Of a stretch of 10,281 bases of DNA, positions 1 through 7,274 are shown piece after piece. The DNA is taken from positions 1 through 10,281 of the forward strand of contig CANQCX010000052.1 in assembly GCA_947591115.1 (NCBI GenBank), written 5' to 3'. The notes below the pieces were generated by a model. The model ran no database searches, had not been told where the DNA came from, and worked only from the letters and a program-made list of their open reading frames with translations. This DNA comes from an uncultured Lachnospiraceae bacterium. GTDB taxonomy: Bacteria; Bacillota; Clostridia; Lachnospirales; Lachnospiraceae. Each line of letters begins with the position of its first letter. Positions within the stretch are counted from its first letter, which is position 1. The position numbers and the translations under genes are program-made.

Positions 1-1985
1 CAGGTATCGACCGATTTTTCCACCTGATCCTGAATCATTTTGAAAATTACTTCCCGCATATTTTCGCCGTTCAGCACCCGCAGACGCTCCGCGTAAATGA
101 TTTCCCGCTGGTCGTTGTTTACCTGATCATATTCCAGAAGATTTTTACGGATCCCGAAGTTGTTCCCTTCGATCTTTTCCTGCGCTTTTTCAATCGCGGA
201 GGTCAGCATCTTATGCTGAATCTGCTCGTTCTCCGGAACGCCCAGCGCGGTAAATACGGACATCAGACGCTCGGAACCAAACAGACGCATCAGATCGTCT
301 TCCAGAGAAATAAAAAACTGCGATTCGCCCGGATCTCCCTGACGGCCGGAACGTCCGCGAAGCTGGTTGTCAATCCGTCGGGATTCATGCCGCTCGGTGC
401 CGATGATCTTTAAACCGCCGGCATTTCTGGCATCATCATCCAGTTTAATATCCGTACCACGACCCGCCATGTTGGTGGCAATCGTAACCGCGCCATGCTG
501 GCCTGCCTGTGCGACGATTTCCGCCTCCTGCTCATGGAATTTGGCATTCAATACCGTATGCGGAATCCCTTCCCTTTTGAGAAGGCCGCTGACTAATTCC
601 GAGGTTTCAATGGTAATCGTACCGACCAATACCGGCTGTCCCTTCTGGTGCGCCGTTTTGACTTCTTCTACAACCGCGCGGAATTTTTCTTTCTTGGTCT
701 TATAAACGGCGTCCTGATGATCCACGCGGGCAACCGGACAGTTCGTCGGAATTTCAATGACGTCCATCCCGTAAATATCACGAAATTCTTTTTCCTCTGT
801 GAGCGCCGTACCCGTCATTCCCGCCTTTTTTTCAAATTTATTAAAGAAGTTCTGGAAGGTAATCGTTGCAAGCGTTTTGCTCTCGCGCTTTACTTTTACA
901 TGCTCTTTCGCTTCAATAGCCTGATGCAGTCCGTCCGAATAACGGCGGCCCGGCATGATTCGTCCGGTAAATTCATCTACGATCATAACCTGATCATCCT
1001 GTACGACATAGTCCTGATCTCGGAACATCAGATTATGCGCGCGGAGCGCAAGAATGATATTATGCTGGATCTCCAGATTGTCCGGATCCGCCAGATTGTC
1101 AATACGGAAAAACTGCTCCACCCTTTTTACGCCCTGCTGCGTCAGATTTACGACCTTGTCCTTTTCATTGACAATAAAATCGCCGGTTTCCTCCTGCTCT
1201 ACGCCCATGATGGCATCCATCTTGGAATACTCCGGAATATCCTCGCCGCGCTGGAGCTGGCGCGCCAAAATATCGCAGGCCTCATAAAGCTTGGTGGATT
1301 TGCCGCTCTGACCGGAAATGATCAACGGAGTTCTTGCCTCGTCGATCAATACCGAATCGACCTCATCGACGATTGCATAATGCAATCCTCTTTGTACAAG
1401 CTGCTCTTTGTAAATTACCATGTTATCTCTTAAGTAATCAAATCCCAGCTCATTGTTTGTCACATAGGTAATATCGCAGCGGTACGCATTCCGCCGCTCG
1501 TCATTCTCCATGCTGTTCAGCACGACTCCGACGGTCAGTCCCAGAAACTCATGGACTTTTCCCATCCATTCCGCGTCTCGTTTTGCAAGATAATCGTTTA
1601 CCGTAACAATGTGAACGCCTTTGCCTTCCAGTGCATTCAGATAAGCCGGAAGCGTGGCTACCAGCGTTTTTCCTTCGCCGGTCTTCATCTCGGCGATACG
1701 CCCCTGATGCAGAATAATGCCACCGATGATCTGAACGCGGTAATGCTCCATTCCCAGCACGCGCCGCGCCGCCTCGCGAACCGTCGCAAATGCTTCCGGA
1801 AGCAGATCATCCAATGTCTCTCCTGCCTCCAGTCTGTCCTTGAATTCTCTGGTCTTTCCTTTTAATTCACTGTCGGAAAGCTGCATAAATCCGTCCCGAT
1901 AAGACTCCACCTTATCTACGATCGGATAGATCCTTTTTAATTCCCGTTCACTATGGGTTCCAAACACTTTGGTCAATGCACTCAT
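1..1985 (-). CDS. secA: Preprotein translocase ATPase SecA, 3' end cut off by the window
   Basis: SecA is the cytoplasmic ATPase that drives unfolded preproteins through SecYEG. Reading in one frame from the ATG at 1985 to the left edge gives about 661 residues with no stop. Visible landmarks are the Walker A segment MKTGEGKT at residues 100-107, the Walker B/DEAD-type VDEVDSVLIDEARTP starting near 206, TNMAGRGTDIKL near 506-517, and the arginine-finger block with RGRSGRQGDPG near 545. The sequence then enters the helical scaffold (NLLEYDQVNNDQREIIYAER). Family members are usually 800-900 residues, so the end of the scaffold and the C-terminal linker, with any zinc-binding tail, lie outside. 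The start is supported by AGGAG seven bases upstream and by alignment with the usual short SecA N-terminus. It is canonical SecA and shows no sign of being an accessory SecA2. It is transcribed away from dpaB, behind a terminator and its own promoter. Confidence 0.97.
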   Translation of the reverse strand, partial: MSALTKVFGTHSERELKRIYPIVDKVESYRDGFMQLSDSELKGKTREFKDRLEAGETLDDLLPEAFATVREAARRVLGMEHYRVQIIGGIILHQGRIAEMKTGEGKTLVATLPAYLNALEGKGVHIVTVNDYLAKRDAEWMGKVHEFLGLTVGVVLNSMENDERRNAYRCDITYVTNNELGFDYLRDNMVIYKEQLVQRGLHYAIVDEVDSVLIDEARTPLIISGQSGKSTKLYEACDILARQLQRGEDIPEYSKMDAIMGVEQEETGDFIVNEKDKVVNLTQQGVKRVEQFFRIDNLADPDNLEIQHNIILALRAHNLMFRDQDYVVQDDQVMIVDEFTGRIMPGRRYSDGLHQAIEAKEHVKVKRESKTLATITFQNFFNKFEKKAGMTGTALTEEKEFRDIYGMDVIEIPTNCPVARVDHQDAVYKTKKEKFRAVVEEVKTAHQKGQPVLVGTITIETSELVSGLLKREGIPHTVLNAKFHEQEAEIVAQAGQHGAVTIATNMAGRGTDIKLDDDARNAGGLKIIGTERHESRRIDNQLRGRSGRQGDPGESQFFISLEDDLMRLFGSERLMSVFTALGVPENEQIQHKMLTSAIEKAQEKIEGNNFGIRKNLLEYDQVNNDQREIIYAERLRVLNGENMREVIFKMIQDQVEKSVDT

Positions 1986-2021
1986 ATATTTACTCCTATC
2001 CATCGTCTACACAACAACGGT

Positions 2022-2050
2022 ATTGTAACACTTTTCCTTTTTTTTCACAA
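2022..2050 (-). promoter_or_regulatory. Probable sigma-A promoter of secA
   Basis: On the minus strand TTGTGA (2045-2050) is followed after 17 bases by TACAAT (2022-2027). The -10 is preceded by TGT, giving an extended TGn-TACAAT form. Transcription would start near 2015, about 30 bases before the secA ATG. The block AAAAGTGTTACAAT is identical to the one in front of the phosphatase gene at 9072. Confidence 0.6.
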
Positions 2051-2080
2051 CTAAAACACGAAAATGTTTTGTAAATTTCC

Positions 2081-2123
2081 AAAAAAACGCCGCTTTTCCG
2101 TCTGTCAGCAGCGGAAAAGCGGC
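2081..2123 (-). terminator. Rho-independent terminator of the dpaA-dpaB unit
   Basis: A perfect 12-bp stem (arms 2112-2123 and 2089-2100, GCCGCTTTTCCG type) has an 11-base loop and is followed on the minus strand by seven U (2081-2087). It lies about 40 bases after the dpaB stop and before the secA promoter, so it insulates secA from dipicolinate synthase transcription. Confidence 0.9.
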
Positions 2124-2161
2124 TAAGATCTGTTTTTCTTTCGGTCAAAGGTAATGAAAAA

Positions 2162-2743
2162 TTACGACTGGACGACCGGCTGGATCTGTTTTCCCTTCAG
2201 AGCCGCTTCTATCGTTTCCGGAATCAGCTCCATTTTTGCAACCATAGAATTTGGCTTGCTTTTGTGATTATCCTGACAAAACGGCACAAAATAAATGTTT
2301 TTCATATTCATCAGGGTTCCGATCGTTTTAAAATTGACGCCCAGCGCATCATTTGTGGAAATCGCAATGACGAGCGGCTTTCCGTTTCTCATGTGCGCCT
2401 TTGCCGCCATCAGCACCGGAGTGTCCGTAATCCCATTGCAGAGCTTCGCCGCCGAATTTCCGGTGCAGGGCGCGATAACCATAATATCCAGAAAATTGTG
2501 CGGCCCGATCGGTTCCGCCTGACTTATGGTTTTGATCCCTTCGTTTTCGGTAATCTCACAAATATTTTCTACAAATTCTTTTGCATTTCCGAAACGCGTG
2601 TCGCAGCTTTGCGCGTTAAAGGAAAAAATCGGAATGACGTTTGCCCCCATTTCCTTTAATCTGGCAACCTCTTTTTTCGTCTTGGCAAATGTACAAAAGG
2701 AACCGGTTATCCCGTATCCTATATTATAATTTGAAAAATCCAT
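2162..2743 (-). CDS. dpaB: Dipicolinate synthase subunit B (SpoVFB/DpaB)
   Basis: This 193-residue flavoprotein-fold subunit acts with DpaA to oxidise the lysine-pathway intermediate to dipicolinic acid in the mother cell, for loading into the forespore. Family hallmarks are visible: ITGSFCT near residue 13, a TRFG block near 50, the flavoprotein-like APCTGNSAAK near 92, TPVLMAAKAHMRNGKP near 108, STNDALG near 129, and the C-terminal NSMVAKMELI and GKQIQPVV. B. subtilis SpoVFB is about 200 residues, so the length fits. The start at 2743 has AGAGGG six bases upstream and sits inside the end of dpaA: the two genes overlap by 25 bases, consistent with translational coupling. A strong terminator follows the stop. 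Confidence 0.95.
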   Translation of the reverse strand: MDFSNYNIGYGITGSFCTFAKTKKEVARLKEMGANVIPIFSFNAQSCDTRFGNAKEFVENICEITENEGIKTISQAEPIGPHNFLDIMVIAPCTGNSAAKLCNGITDTPVLMAAKAHMRNGKPLVIAISTNDALGVNFKTIGTLMNMKNIYFVPFCQDNHKSKPNSMVAKMELIPETIEAALKGKQIQPVVQS

Positions 2744-3576
2744 GACTTTCCCTCTCCCACATCAAGTTTTTGGGGCATCTGCCGGCGGATGGCATCCGCC
2801 AGAATTCCGGCGCTGCTTTTCGCGGTATATTTTCCCGGCAGACCTAACGCGGAAACGACCGGAATCCGCCGCTTCTGCGCCGCATCCAGATCCGTTCCGC
2901 CCGGAGCGGAGGCAATATCAATGATGACCGCGTCCCTGTGCATTTCCGCAATGATATTTTCTGTCAGCACACATGCCGGAACCGTATTAATGATGGTTCT
3001 TGTTCCGTACGCTTCCTCCGGTCCGTAAGAAAAATCAACCGCATTATGTCCGTCCTCCTTTGCCGCTTTCCGATCCCGTACGCTGCGCGCAAGCACCGTT
3101 ACTTTTGCGCCCATTGCGTGAAGCAGGTTCGCAGTCTCCCTTCCGCAGCGGCCGTATCCGGTAACGATCATTTTCTGATCCCGAATAGAATACAGACTGT
3201 ATTTCAGCACCTCCGCGACGACGGCCTCCGCCGTAATATGCGCGTTTTCTACAGCTACTTGCTCATCCTCCATCAGATCATAAAAAGAAATTCCCGAATT
3301 TTGGAAATATTCTTTCCATGTTTTTTCTATTTTTCCACCAAAAGCAATTCTGCAATGACACAGATTTTCCATCAAAGCATCTGTGATTCCGGAATACGCC
3401 GCAAGTTTTGACGTCGGCGTCGGCAGAATGATCTGATCTGCCATTTGTATCCATTCCAGACATGGTATCCGTTCGGAGGCTTTTTTAAAATCCAGCTCCT
3501 TTTGATTTCCTCCGAGATACTCTCCAATGTACCGCTGCCTGAGATCCGTTACGATAATGACGGTATACCTATCCAT
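2719..3576 (-). CDS. dpaA: Dipicolinate synthase subunit A (SpoVFA/DpaA)
   Basis: This 285-residue NAD(P)-binding subunit of dipicolinate synthase resembles B. subtilis SpoVFA, which is about 297 residues. The N-terminal half is the catalytic part. A Rossmann motif (VTGYGRCGRE, residues 138-147) follows, then INTVPA near 196, DIASAPGGTDL near 220 and GLPGKYTAKSSAGILADAI near 245. All are characteristic of this family. I chose the ATG at 3576 because GGAAGGGGG lies 12 bases upstream. The in-frame ATG ten codons earlier (3606) has only a C-rich stretch before it and would place the GGAAGGGGG box inside the coding region. It overlaps dpaB by 25 bases. A sigma-K-like promoter and an inverted repeat lie immediately upstream. 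Confidence 0.93.
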   Translation of the reverse strand: MDRYTVIIVTDLRQRYIGEYLGGNQKELDFKKASERIPCLEWIQMADQIILPTPTSKLAAYSGITDALMENLCHCRIAFGGKIEKTWKEYFQNSGISFYDLMEDEQVAVENAHITAEAVVAEVLKYSLYSIRDQKMIVTGYGRCGRETANLLHAMGAKVTVLARSVRDRKAAKEDGHNAVDFSYGPEEAYGTRTIINTVPACVLTENIIAEMHRDAVIIDIASAPGGTDLDAAQKRRIPVVSALGLPGKYTAKSSAGILADAIRRQMPQKLDVGEGKSWIFQIII

Positions 3577-3588
3577 AGAAATAAAACG

Positions 3589-3617
3589 CCCCCTTCCATA
3601 TATCATATGAAAGGGGG
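3589..3617 (-). repeat. 13-bp inverted repeat over the dpaA ribosome binding site
   Basis: Arms 3589-3601 and 3605-3617 are complementary at 12 of 13 positions around a 3-base centre. One arm is the GGAAGGGGG ribosome binding site of dpaA; the other is its CCCCCTTTC complement. In a transcript reading through from the upstream receptor gene, this hairpin would hide the dpaA ribosome binding site. It is followed by CGTTTTATTT, so it might also act as a weak terminator for the receptor gene. A transcript begun at the adjacent sigma-K-like promoter would lack the upstream arm. Confidence 0.65.
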
Positions 3618-3629
3618 ACAGTATGCGTT
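3601..3629 (-). promoter_or_regulatory. Candidate sigma-K promoter of dpaA-dpaB
   Basis: The minus strand reads aACg (3626-3629), then CATATGATA (3601-3609), with 17 bases between the AC and the CATA. This matches the Bacillus mother-cell sigma-K pattern (AC, about 16-17 bases, CATAnnnTA). In B. subtilis spoVFAB belongs to the sigma-K regulon, which supports the reading. Transcription would start near 3593-3595, leaving a leader of roughly 18 bases that holds little more than the ribosome binding site. Sigma-E and sigma-K -10 elements are similar, so sigma-E cannot be excluded. Confidence 0.6.
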
Positions 3630-3650
3630 CCTTTCGATCTTTTGCGCCGA

Positions 3651-5120
3651 TCAGTTCTGCGACGCCTCAACCAAAGAACCGGTAATGGAATTGATATCAT
3701 GGTAACCGGTCACTACCAGATCAATATTGCTGTGCAGCTCGGAAATGCTGGAAGATATTTCTTCCATTGCCGCTGACGTGGAGGCTACGTTATCGGTAAT
3801 GTCGTTGACATCCGTTAAGGTCCGATTCAGCAGTTCGCCCAGTTCTCCGGAGCGTTCCTCAATTACTCTCGACTGCTGCAGCACCGCCTCGGTATTGCCG
3901 GAAATATCCTGAAACGATTTGCCGACCGCCTCCATGTAGTTATTGCATTCGCTCAAAGACTGCTGTCCGGAAGTGATCTCGTCTTTTACCATGTCCGTCT
4001 TACTATGGATCCCGTTTAAGATTTCGTGTATCTGCTCCGTAAACTGCTTCGACGATTCCGAAAGATTTCGGATCTCGGTCGCTACAACCGCAAATCCCTT
4101 TCCCTGATCGCCTGCCCGCGCCGCTTCGATGGAGGCGTTCAGCGACAGCAGATTGGTCTGGGAGGTTATGTTGTCCAGCGTTCCCAGAATCTCTATGATC
4201 TGTTCGTTTTCCTCGCTTAATTCGGTAATGGAGGCGGTAATCTCTTCCATTCTCTGGTTGAGGTTTTTCATCTGCTCCATTAAGGTATTTACATTCTGCG
4301 CGCTTTGCGATACGGTTGCTTCCGTCGCTTCGGAGGAAGCCGTCATGTGATTCGACGCTTCCGCAATATTTTCGATCTGTTCAACCCCGTTTTGCACCAT
4401 CAGGCGGATAGCGTTTGTCGCATCCACCTCCCTGATCGTTTTGTGCGCAATATCATCCGCCGCCTCTGCGATCTGTTTGGAAATCTCATTCGTAACCGTA
4501 ACGCTCTCCTGAATCCTGCCGCTGGTATTTCCCAGCACGCCGACCGATTTGCCGATCTCGCCCAGCAAACCCTCCGCCCGCTCTTTCGCCTGAGTGCTTT
4601 CGCTATTGATATTCTCCAGCAAACGGAACGACCGCCTGGACAGATAGCTCATTGCGGAAAAAACAAACATACCGGAAATAATATAGATAATGCACATGAC
4701 CAGCGAATCGCTTGTCCAGCTCTCTTCCAGCTTCTGGCGGTAAAGATTGTAAAATATGATCATACAGACCGAACTGATCAGACACTGCAGGACGATCGGC
4801 AGAATGTCTTCATAGATTACGATCATAAAAATGGCCAGAAAGAACATTAAAAAATTCGTGGTACAAGGAAACATCAGCATACACATAATGCTCAATGCCG
4901 AAAATACGACTACCATGCCATATTCAATGACGTATGGATTTTTCAATTTCCATGCCAGCACCGCTACCACCGCGGCTAAAATTCCTCCGCACACCGCCGG
5001 AAGCACCACGCTGGACACATCCAGCACGATCGCATTGACAATACATCTCAGCAGGATGCTTGCCGCAAGCGCGACGCAAAGAATTTTATTTTTTGTACGT
5101 ATCATCTCCCCATGACTCAT
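3651..5120 (-). CDS. Methyl-accepting chemotaxis-type transducer with six-TM N-terminus
   Basis: This 489-residue signalling protein has about six hydrophobic segments (roughly 11-33, 36-58, 64-84, 89-106, 107-126, 138-160) joined by short loops. A cytoplasmic coiled coil follows, with the MCP hairpin tip around 319-350: QTNLLSLNASIEAARAGDQG, then GKGFAVVATEIRNLSESS. That tip is the family's CheA/CheW contact site. I see neither a HAMP domain nor a large external ligand domain, so any sensing would occur in the membrane or through a partner. The start at 5120 has AAGGAGG upstream with good spacing; a Met at codon 6 is less likely. It lies between aspartokinase and dpaA on the same strand but has its own promoter region, and a terminator precedes it. 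The ligand cannot be read from the sequence. Confidence 0.93.
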   Translation of the reverse strand: MSHGEMIRTKNKILCVALAASILLRCIVNAIVLDVSSVVLPAVCGGILAAVVAVLAWKLKNPYVIEYGMVVVFSALSIMCMLMFPCTTNFLMFFLAIFMIVIYEDILPIVLQCLISSVCMIIFYNLYRQKLEESWTSDSLVMCIIYIISGMFVFSAMSYLSRRSFRLLENINSESTQAKERAEGLLGEIGKSVGVLGNTSGRIQESVTVTNEISKQIAEAADDIAHKTIREVDATNAIRLMVQNGVEQIENIAEASNHMTASSEATEATVSQSAQNVNTLMEQMKNLNQRMEEITASITELSEENEQIIEILGTLDNITSQTNLLSLNASIEAARAGDQGKGFAVVATEIRNLSESSKQFTEQIHEILNGIHSKTDMVKDEITSGQQSLSECNNYMEAVGKSFQDISGNTEAVLQQSRVIEERSGELGELLNRTLTDVNDITDNVASTSAAMEEISSSISELHSNIDLVVTGYHDINSITGSLVEASQN

Positions 5121-5153
5121 AAAACTCCCCCTCCTTTGTGCTTTCCCCCTTTT

Positions 5154-5173
5154 ATTATACTGTCTTTATCCGC
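5154..5173 (-). promoter_or_regulatory. Promoter region of the methyl-accepting protein gene
   Basis: Two overlapping signals are seen on the minus strand. TATAAT (5154-5159) is a perfect sigma-A -10, but its best upstream box, TTGATG, is 21 bases away. Just upstream, GCGGATAA (5166-5173) matches 7 of 8 positions of the motility sigma-D/sigma-28 -10 (GCCGATAA). A TAAG lies 17 bases before it, slightly too far from the usual TAAA position. A sigma-28 promoter would suit a chemotaxis gene; the choice is unresolved. Confidence 0.4.
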
Positions 5174-5234
5174 CTTTTTCCATCAAAAAACTTAAAAATT
5201 TGACTTTTTCCCAAATGCAGATTTTTCCTTAGAT

Positions 5235-5270
5235 AAAAAGAAACTCCTCCGGTTTTTGCCGAAGAAGTTT
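5235..5270 (-). terminator. Rho-independent terminator of the aspartokinase gene
   Basis: A 12-bp stem with two G-U pairs (arms 5259-5270 and 5241-5252) and a 6-base loop is followed on the minus strand by CUUUUUA (U run 5235-5239). It starts five bases after the aspartokinase stop codon. Confidence 0.85.
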
Positions 5271-5275
5271 CCTCC

Positions 5276-6595
5276 TTAAAGCCTTGTTTCTACAAATATG
5301 TCGTAAATCGCGCGGATTGCCGCATCAAAATCATTGTTTCCAACGCCAATGATGATGTTCAATTCGGAAGAACCCTGATCGATCATCCTGACGTTGATAT
5401 TGGCATGTGCAAGCGCCGAGAATATCCTGCCCGCCGTACCTCTGGTAGACTTCATTCCGCGTCCTACCACAGCGATCAGCGCAAGATCGGCCTCCAGATC
5501 AATGACGTCGGGATTTGCCAGACGCCGGAGGGAGCTGATTACCTGCTGCTCCTTTCCTTCGAACTCCGCCTGATGGACAAATACCGTCATTGTGTCGATT
5601 CCGGAAGGCATATGCTCAATGGAAATTCCATGCTCTTCAAATGCCTGCAGCGCTTTCCGGCAAAAACCAACCTCCGCGTTCATCATATCTTTGTCGATGT
5701 TTACCGCTACAAAACCTTTTTTTCCGGCAATTCCGGTAATCGTATACTCCGGCTTCTGGCAGGTGCTTTCTACAATGAGCGTTCCGTCGTCGTCCGGAGC
5801 ATTCGTATTGCGGATATTAATCGGTATGCCCGCTTTCCGCACCGGAAATACCGCGTCTTCATGAAGCACCGAGGCTCCCATGTAAGATAACTCGCGAAGT
5901 TCGCGGTAAGTAATGACTTTAATCGGCTGCGGATTTTCAATCACGCGCGGATCCGCCACCAGACATCCGGACACATCCGTCCAGTTTTCATACATGCTTG
6001 CGCGGCAGGCCTTTGCTACAATAGAGCCGGTAATATCTGAACCGCCTCTGGAAAACGTGCGGATCGTACCGTCCGGCATCGCGCCGTAAAAACCCGGTAT
6101 AACCGCTTTTTCACAGGTTTCCAGCTTCTTGGAAAGCACCCGATCGGTACGTTCCACGTCAAAATTCCCCGCTTCGTCAAAGAAAATAACGGTCGCCGCA
6201 TCAATAAATTCATAGCCGAGATAATCCGCCATGATAATGCCGTTTAAATACTCGCCCCGAGAGGCTGCATACTCCACGCCGATCTTATTCTTAAAATCCG
6301 CGGCAATTTTTTTAAATTCGTCTTCTAATGTCGTTTTTAACTGCAATCCGTTAATAATGGAATCATAACGGTCTTTGATCTTCATCAGCGGGATCCGAAA
6401 TTCTTCCCCTGCCTCCGCAAGCGCATAGCAGGAGTACAGCATATCGGTTACCTTCGTATCTTTGGAACTCCGTTTCCCCGGTGCGCTCGGCACTACATAT
6501 CTTCTGGATTCATCCGACCGTACGATGTCGCCCGCCTTCATAAACTGTTCTGCACTGGCAAGCGAGCTTCCGCCAAACTTCACTACCTTAACCAT
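5276..6595 (-). CDS. lysC: Monofunctional aspartate kinase with two ACT domains
   Basis: Aspartokinase phosphorylates L-aspartate, the committed step to lysine, diaminopimelate, threonine and methionine, and hence to dipicolinate. The protein has 439 residues. The kinase domain opens with VKFGGSS (residues 4-10), followed by SAPGKRSSKDTKVTD near 37, FSRGGSDITG at 181-190, NWTDVSG near 204 and DPRVI. Two C-terminal ACT domains (about 287-345 and 371-435; VGRGMKSTRGTAGRIFSALA in the second) should give amino-acid feedback control. There is no homoserine dehydrogenase fusion. The start at 6595 has GAGGAG nine bases upstream and begins exactly at the family's MVKVVKFGGSS. An ATG ten codons upstream would lie at the expected transcription start. 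The paralogue letter (lysC, dapG, ask) is uncertain; B. subtilis has three. Confidence 0.95.
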   Translation of the reverse strand: MVKVVKFGGSSLASAEQFMKAGDIVRSDESRRYVVPSAPGKRSSKDTKVTDMLYSCYALAEAGEEFRIPLMKIKDRYDSIINGLQLKTTLEDEFKKIAADFKNKIGVEYAASRGEYLNGIIMADYLGYEFIDAATVIFFDEAGNFDVERTDRVLSKKLETCEKAVIPGFYGAMPDGTIRTFSRGGSDITGSIVAKACRASMYENWTDVSGCLVADPRVIENPQPIKVITYRELRELSYMGASVLHEDAVFPVRKAGIPINIRNTNAPDDDGTLIVESTCQKPEYTITGIAGKKGFVAVNIDKDMMNAEVGFCRKALQAFEEHGISIEHMPSGIDTMTVFVHQAEFEGKEQQVISSLRRLANPDVIDLEADLALIAVVGRGMKSTRGTAGRIFSALAHANINVRMIDQGSSELNIIIGVGNNDFDAAIRAIYDIFVETRL

Positions 6596-6630
6596 TGTCT
6601 TTTGCTCCTCTTTTTTGATACACATTCGAC

Positions 6631-6660
6631 ATTATACAGCCGAATCCCGCGATCCGTCAA
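6631..6660 (-). promoter_or_regulatory. Sigma-A promoter of the aspartokinase gene
   Basis: TTGACG (6655-6660), an 18-base spacer and TATAAT (6631-6636) on the minus strand form a near-consensus promoter. Initiation near 6624 leaves a leader of about 30 bases, too short for a lysine riboswitch or T-box. Confidence 0.8.
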
Positions 6661-6701
6661 TTATTTCTTTTTTTAATTTATGCATTTTTTCCGCAAAGTT
6701 T

Positions 6702-7184
6702 CTATTCGATGTAAGATACGTCCAAATCCAGCAGTCCGGAATCCTCGTCCAGCATCAGCATTCCATAAGAAGGCGGACTTCCAAAGCGCGGCTCGCCGAT
6801 GCTTCCCGGATTCAGCAAAACCAGTCCGTTATGGCGGTCATAAAAAACGCGGTGCGTGTGTCCAAACAACGCGATCCCTGCATTCTGCTCTTTCGCTGCC
6901 ATTTCCAGATTCAGATACCCCGCTTTGACATTTCGGGTATGTCCATGGCAAAGCAGGATCCTCTGCCCCTCGATTTCCAGAACCTTTTCCAAATAGCTAT
7001 GCGCCGCGTCGCAGTTCCCCGGCACCTGCTCCATCGGGATCTGCGGAAATTTTTTCTGAAGCCGTACCGCATCCGCCCAGCAGTCCCCTAAATGAAAGAT
7101 TAGATCCGGCTTGGTCTTTTTGACCGCAAATACCATGTTATTCAGATTTCCATGTGAATCACTGAGTACCAGTATTTTTTTCAT
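6702..7184 (-). CDS. YfcE/MJ0936-type metallophosphodiesterase
   Basis: This 160-residue calcineurin-like phosphoesterase is the size typical of the YfcE/MJ0936 group. All metal-binding motifs are present: DSHGN (D9, H11), GDCWAD (D34), GNCD (N57), CHGH (H80, H82) and GHTH (H109, H111), followed by LNPGSIGEPR near 124-133. Family members hydrolyse phosphodiesters with Mn or similar metals, but physiological substrates are mostly unknown. The start at 7184 has AGGATGGG at close spacing, and the N-terminus MKKILVLSDSHGN is as expected. It ends about 40 bases before the aspartokinase promoter without a clear terminator. Nothing ties it functionally to its neighbours. Confidence 0.93.
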   Translation of the reverse strand: MKKILVLSDSHGNLNNMVFAVKKTKPDLIFHLGDCWADAVRLQKKFPQIPMEQVPGNCDAAHSYLEKVLEIEGQRILLCHGHTRNVKAGYLNLEMAAKEQNAGIALFGHTHRVFYDRHNGLVLLNPGSIGEPRFGSPPSYGMLMLDEDSGLLDLDVSYIE

Positions 7185-7194
7185 TTTCCCATCC

Positions 7195-7209
7195 TATCAT
7201 ATTATGATA
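7195..7209. repeat. Short palindrome upstream of the phosphodiesterase gene
   Basis: TATCAT and its complement flank a 3-base centre, 10 bases before the ATG at 7184. TATCAT could serve as a -10 on the minus strand with a poor TTGCGC box 16 bases upstream. Alternatively the palindrome is an operator. The evidence is weak. Confidence 0.3.
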
Positions 7210-7217
7210 CAGAAAGC

Positions 7218-7258
7218 CTGCCGCTGCGCAAGGCACGCCTTTTGTGCGGCAGCTTTTT
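7218..7258. terminator. Bulged hairpin with T-run, orientation uncertain
   Basis: Arms CTGCC, GCGCAA and GGC (7218-7234) pair with GCC, TTGTGC and GGCAG (7237-7252), giving about 14 base pairs interrupted by a 3-base and a 2-base bulge. The plus strand continues CTTTTT; the minus strand continues GCTTTCT. The better U-run is on the plus strand, where no gene precedes it. It may be a second, back-up terminator behind the Cys-rich gene, or the edge of an unseen transcript. Confidence 0.45.
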
Positions 7259-7274
7259 GCACACTATGGTATAT

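Noticed and set aside
648..1433. A 261-codon plus-strand open frame inside secA
   Set aside because: It is antisense to the conserved SecA frame, has no ribosome binding site and no recognisable protein character. It arises from codon bias on the other strand.
3574..3606. ATG at 3606 as start of dpaA
   Set aside because: The bases before it are C-rich with no ribosome binding site, and the real site GGAAGGGGG would fall inside the coding region. The ATG at 3576 fits the family N-terminus.
6593..6625. ATG at 6625 as start of aspartokinase
   Set aside because: It coincides with the expected transcription start of the promoter at 6631-6660 and adds ten residues ahead of the conserved MVKVVKFGGSS. 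GAGGAG precedes the later ATG.
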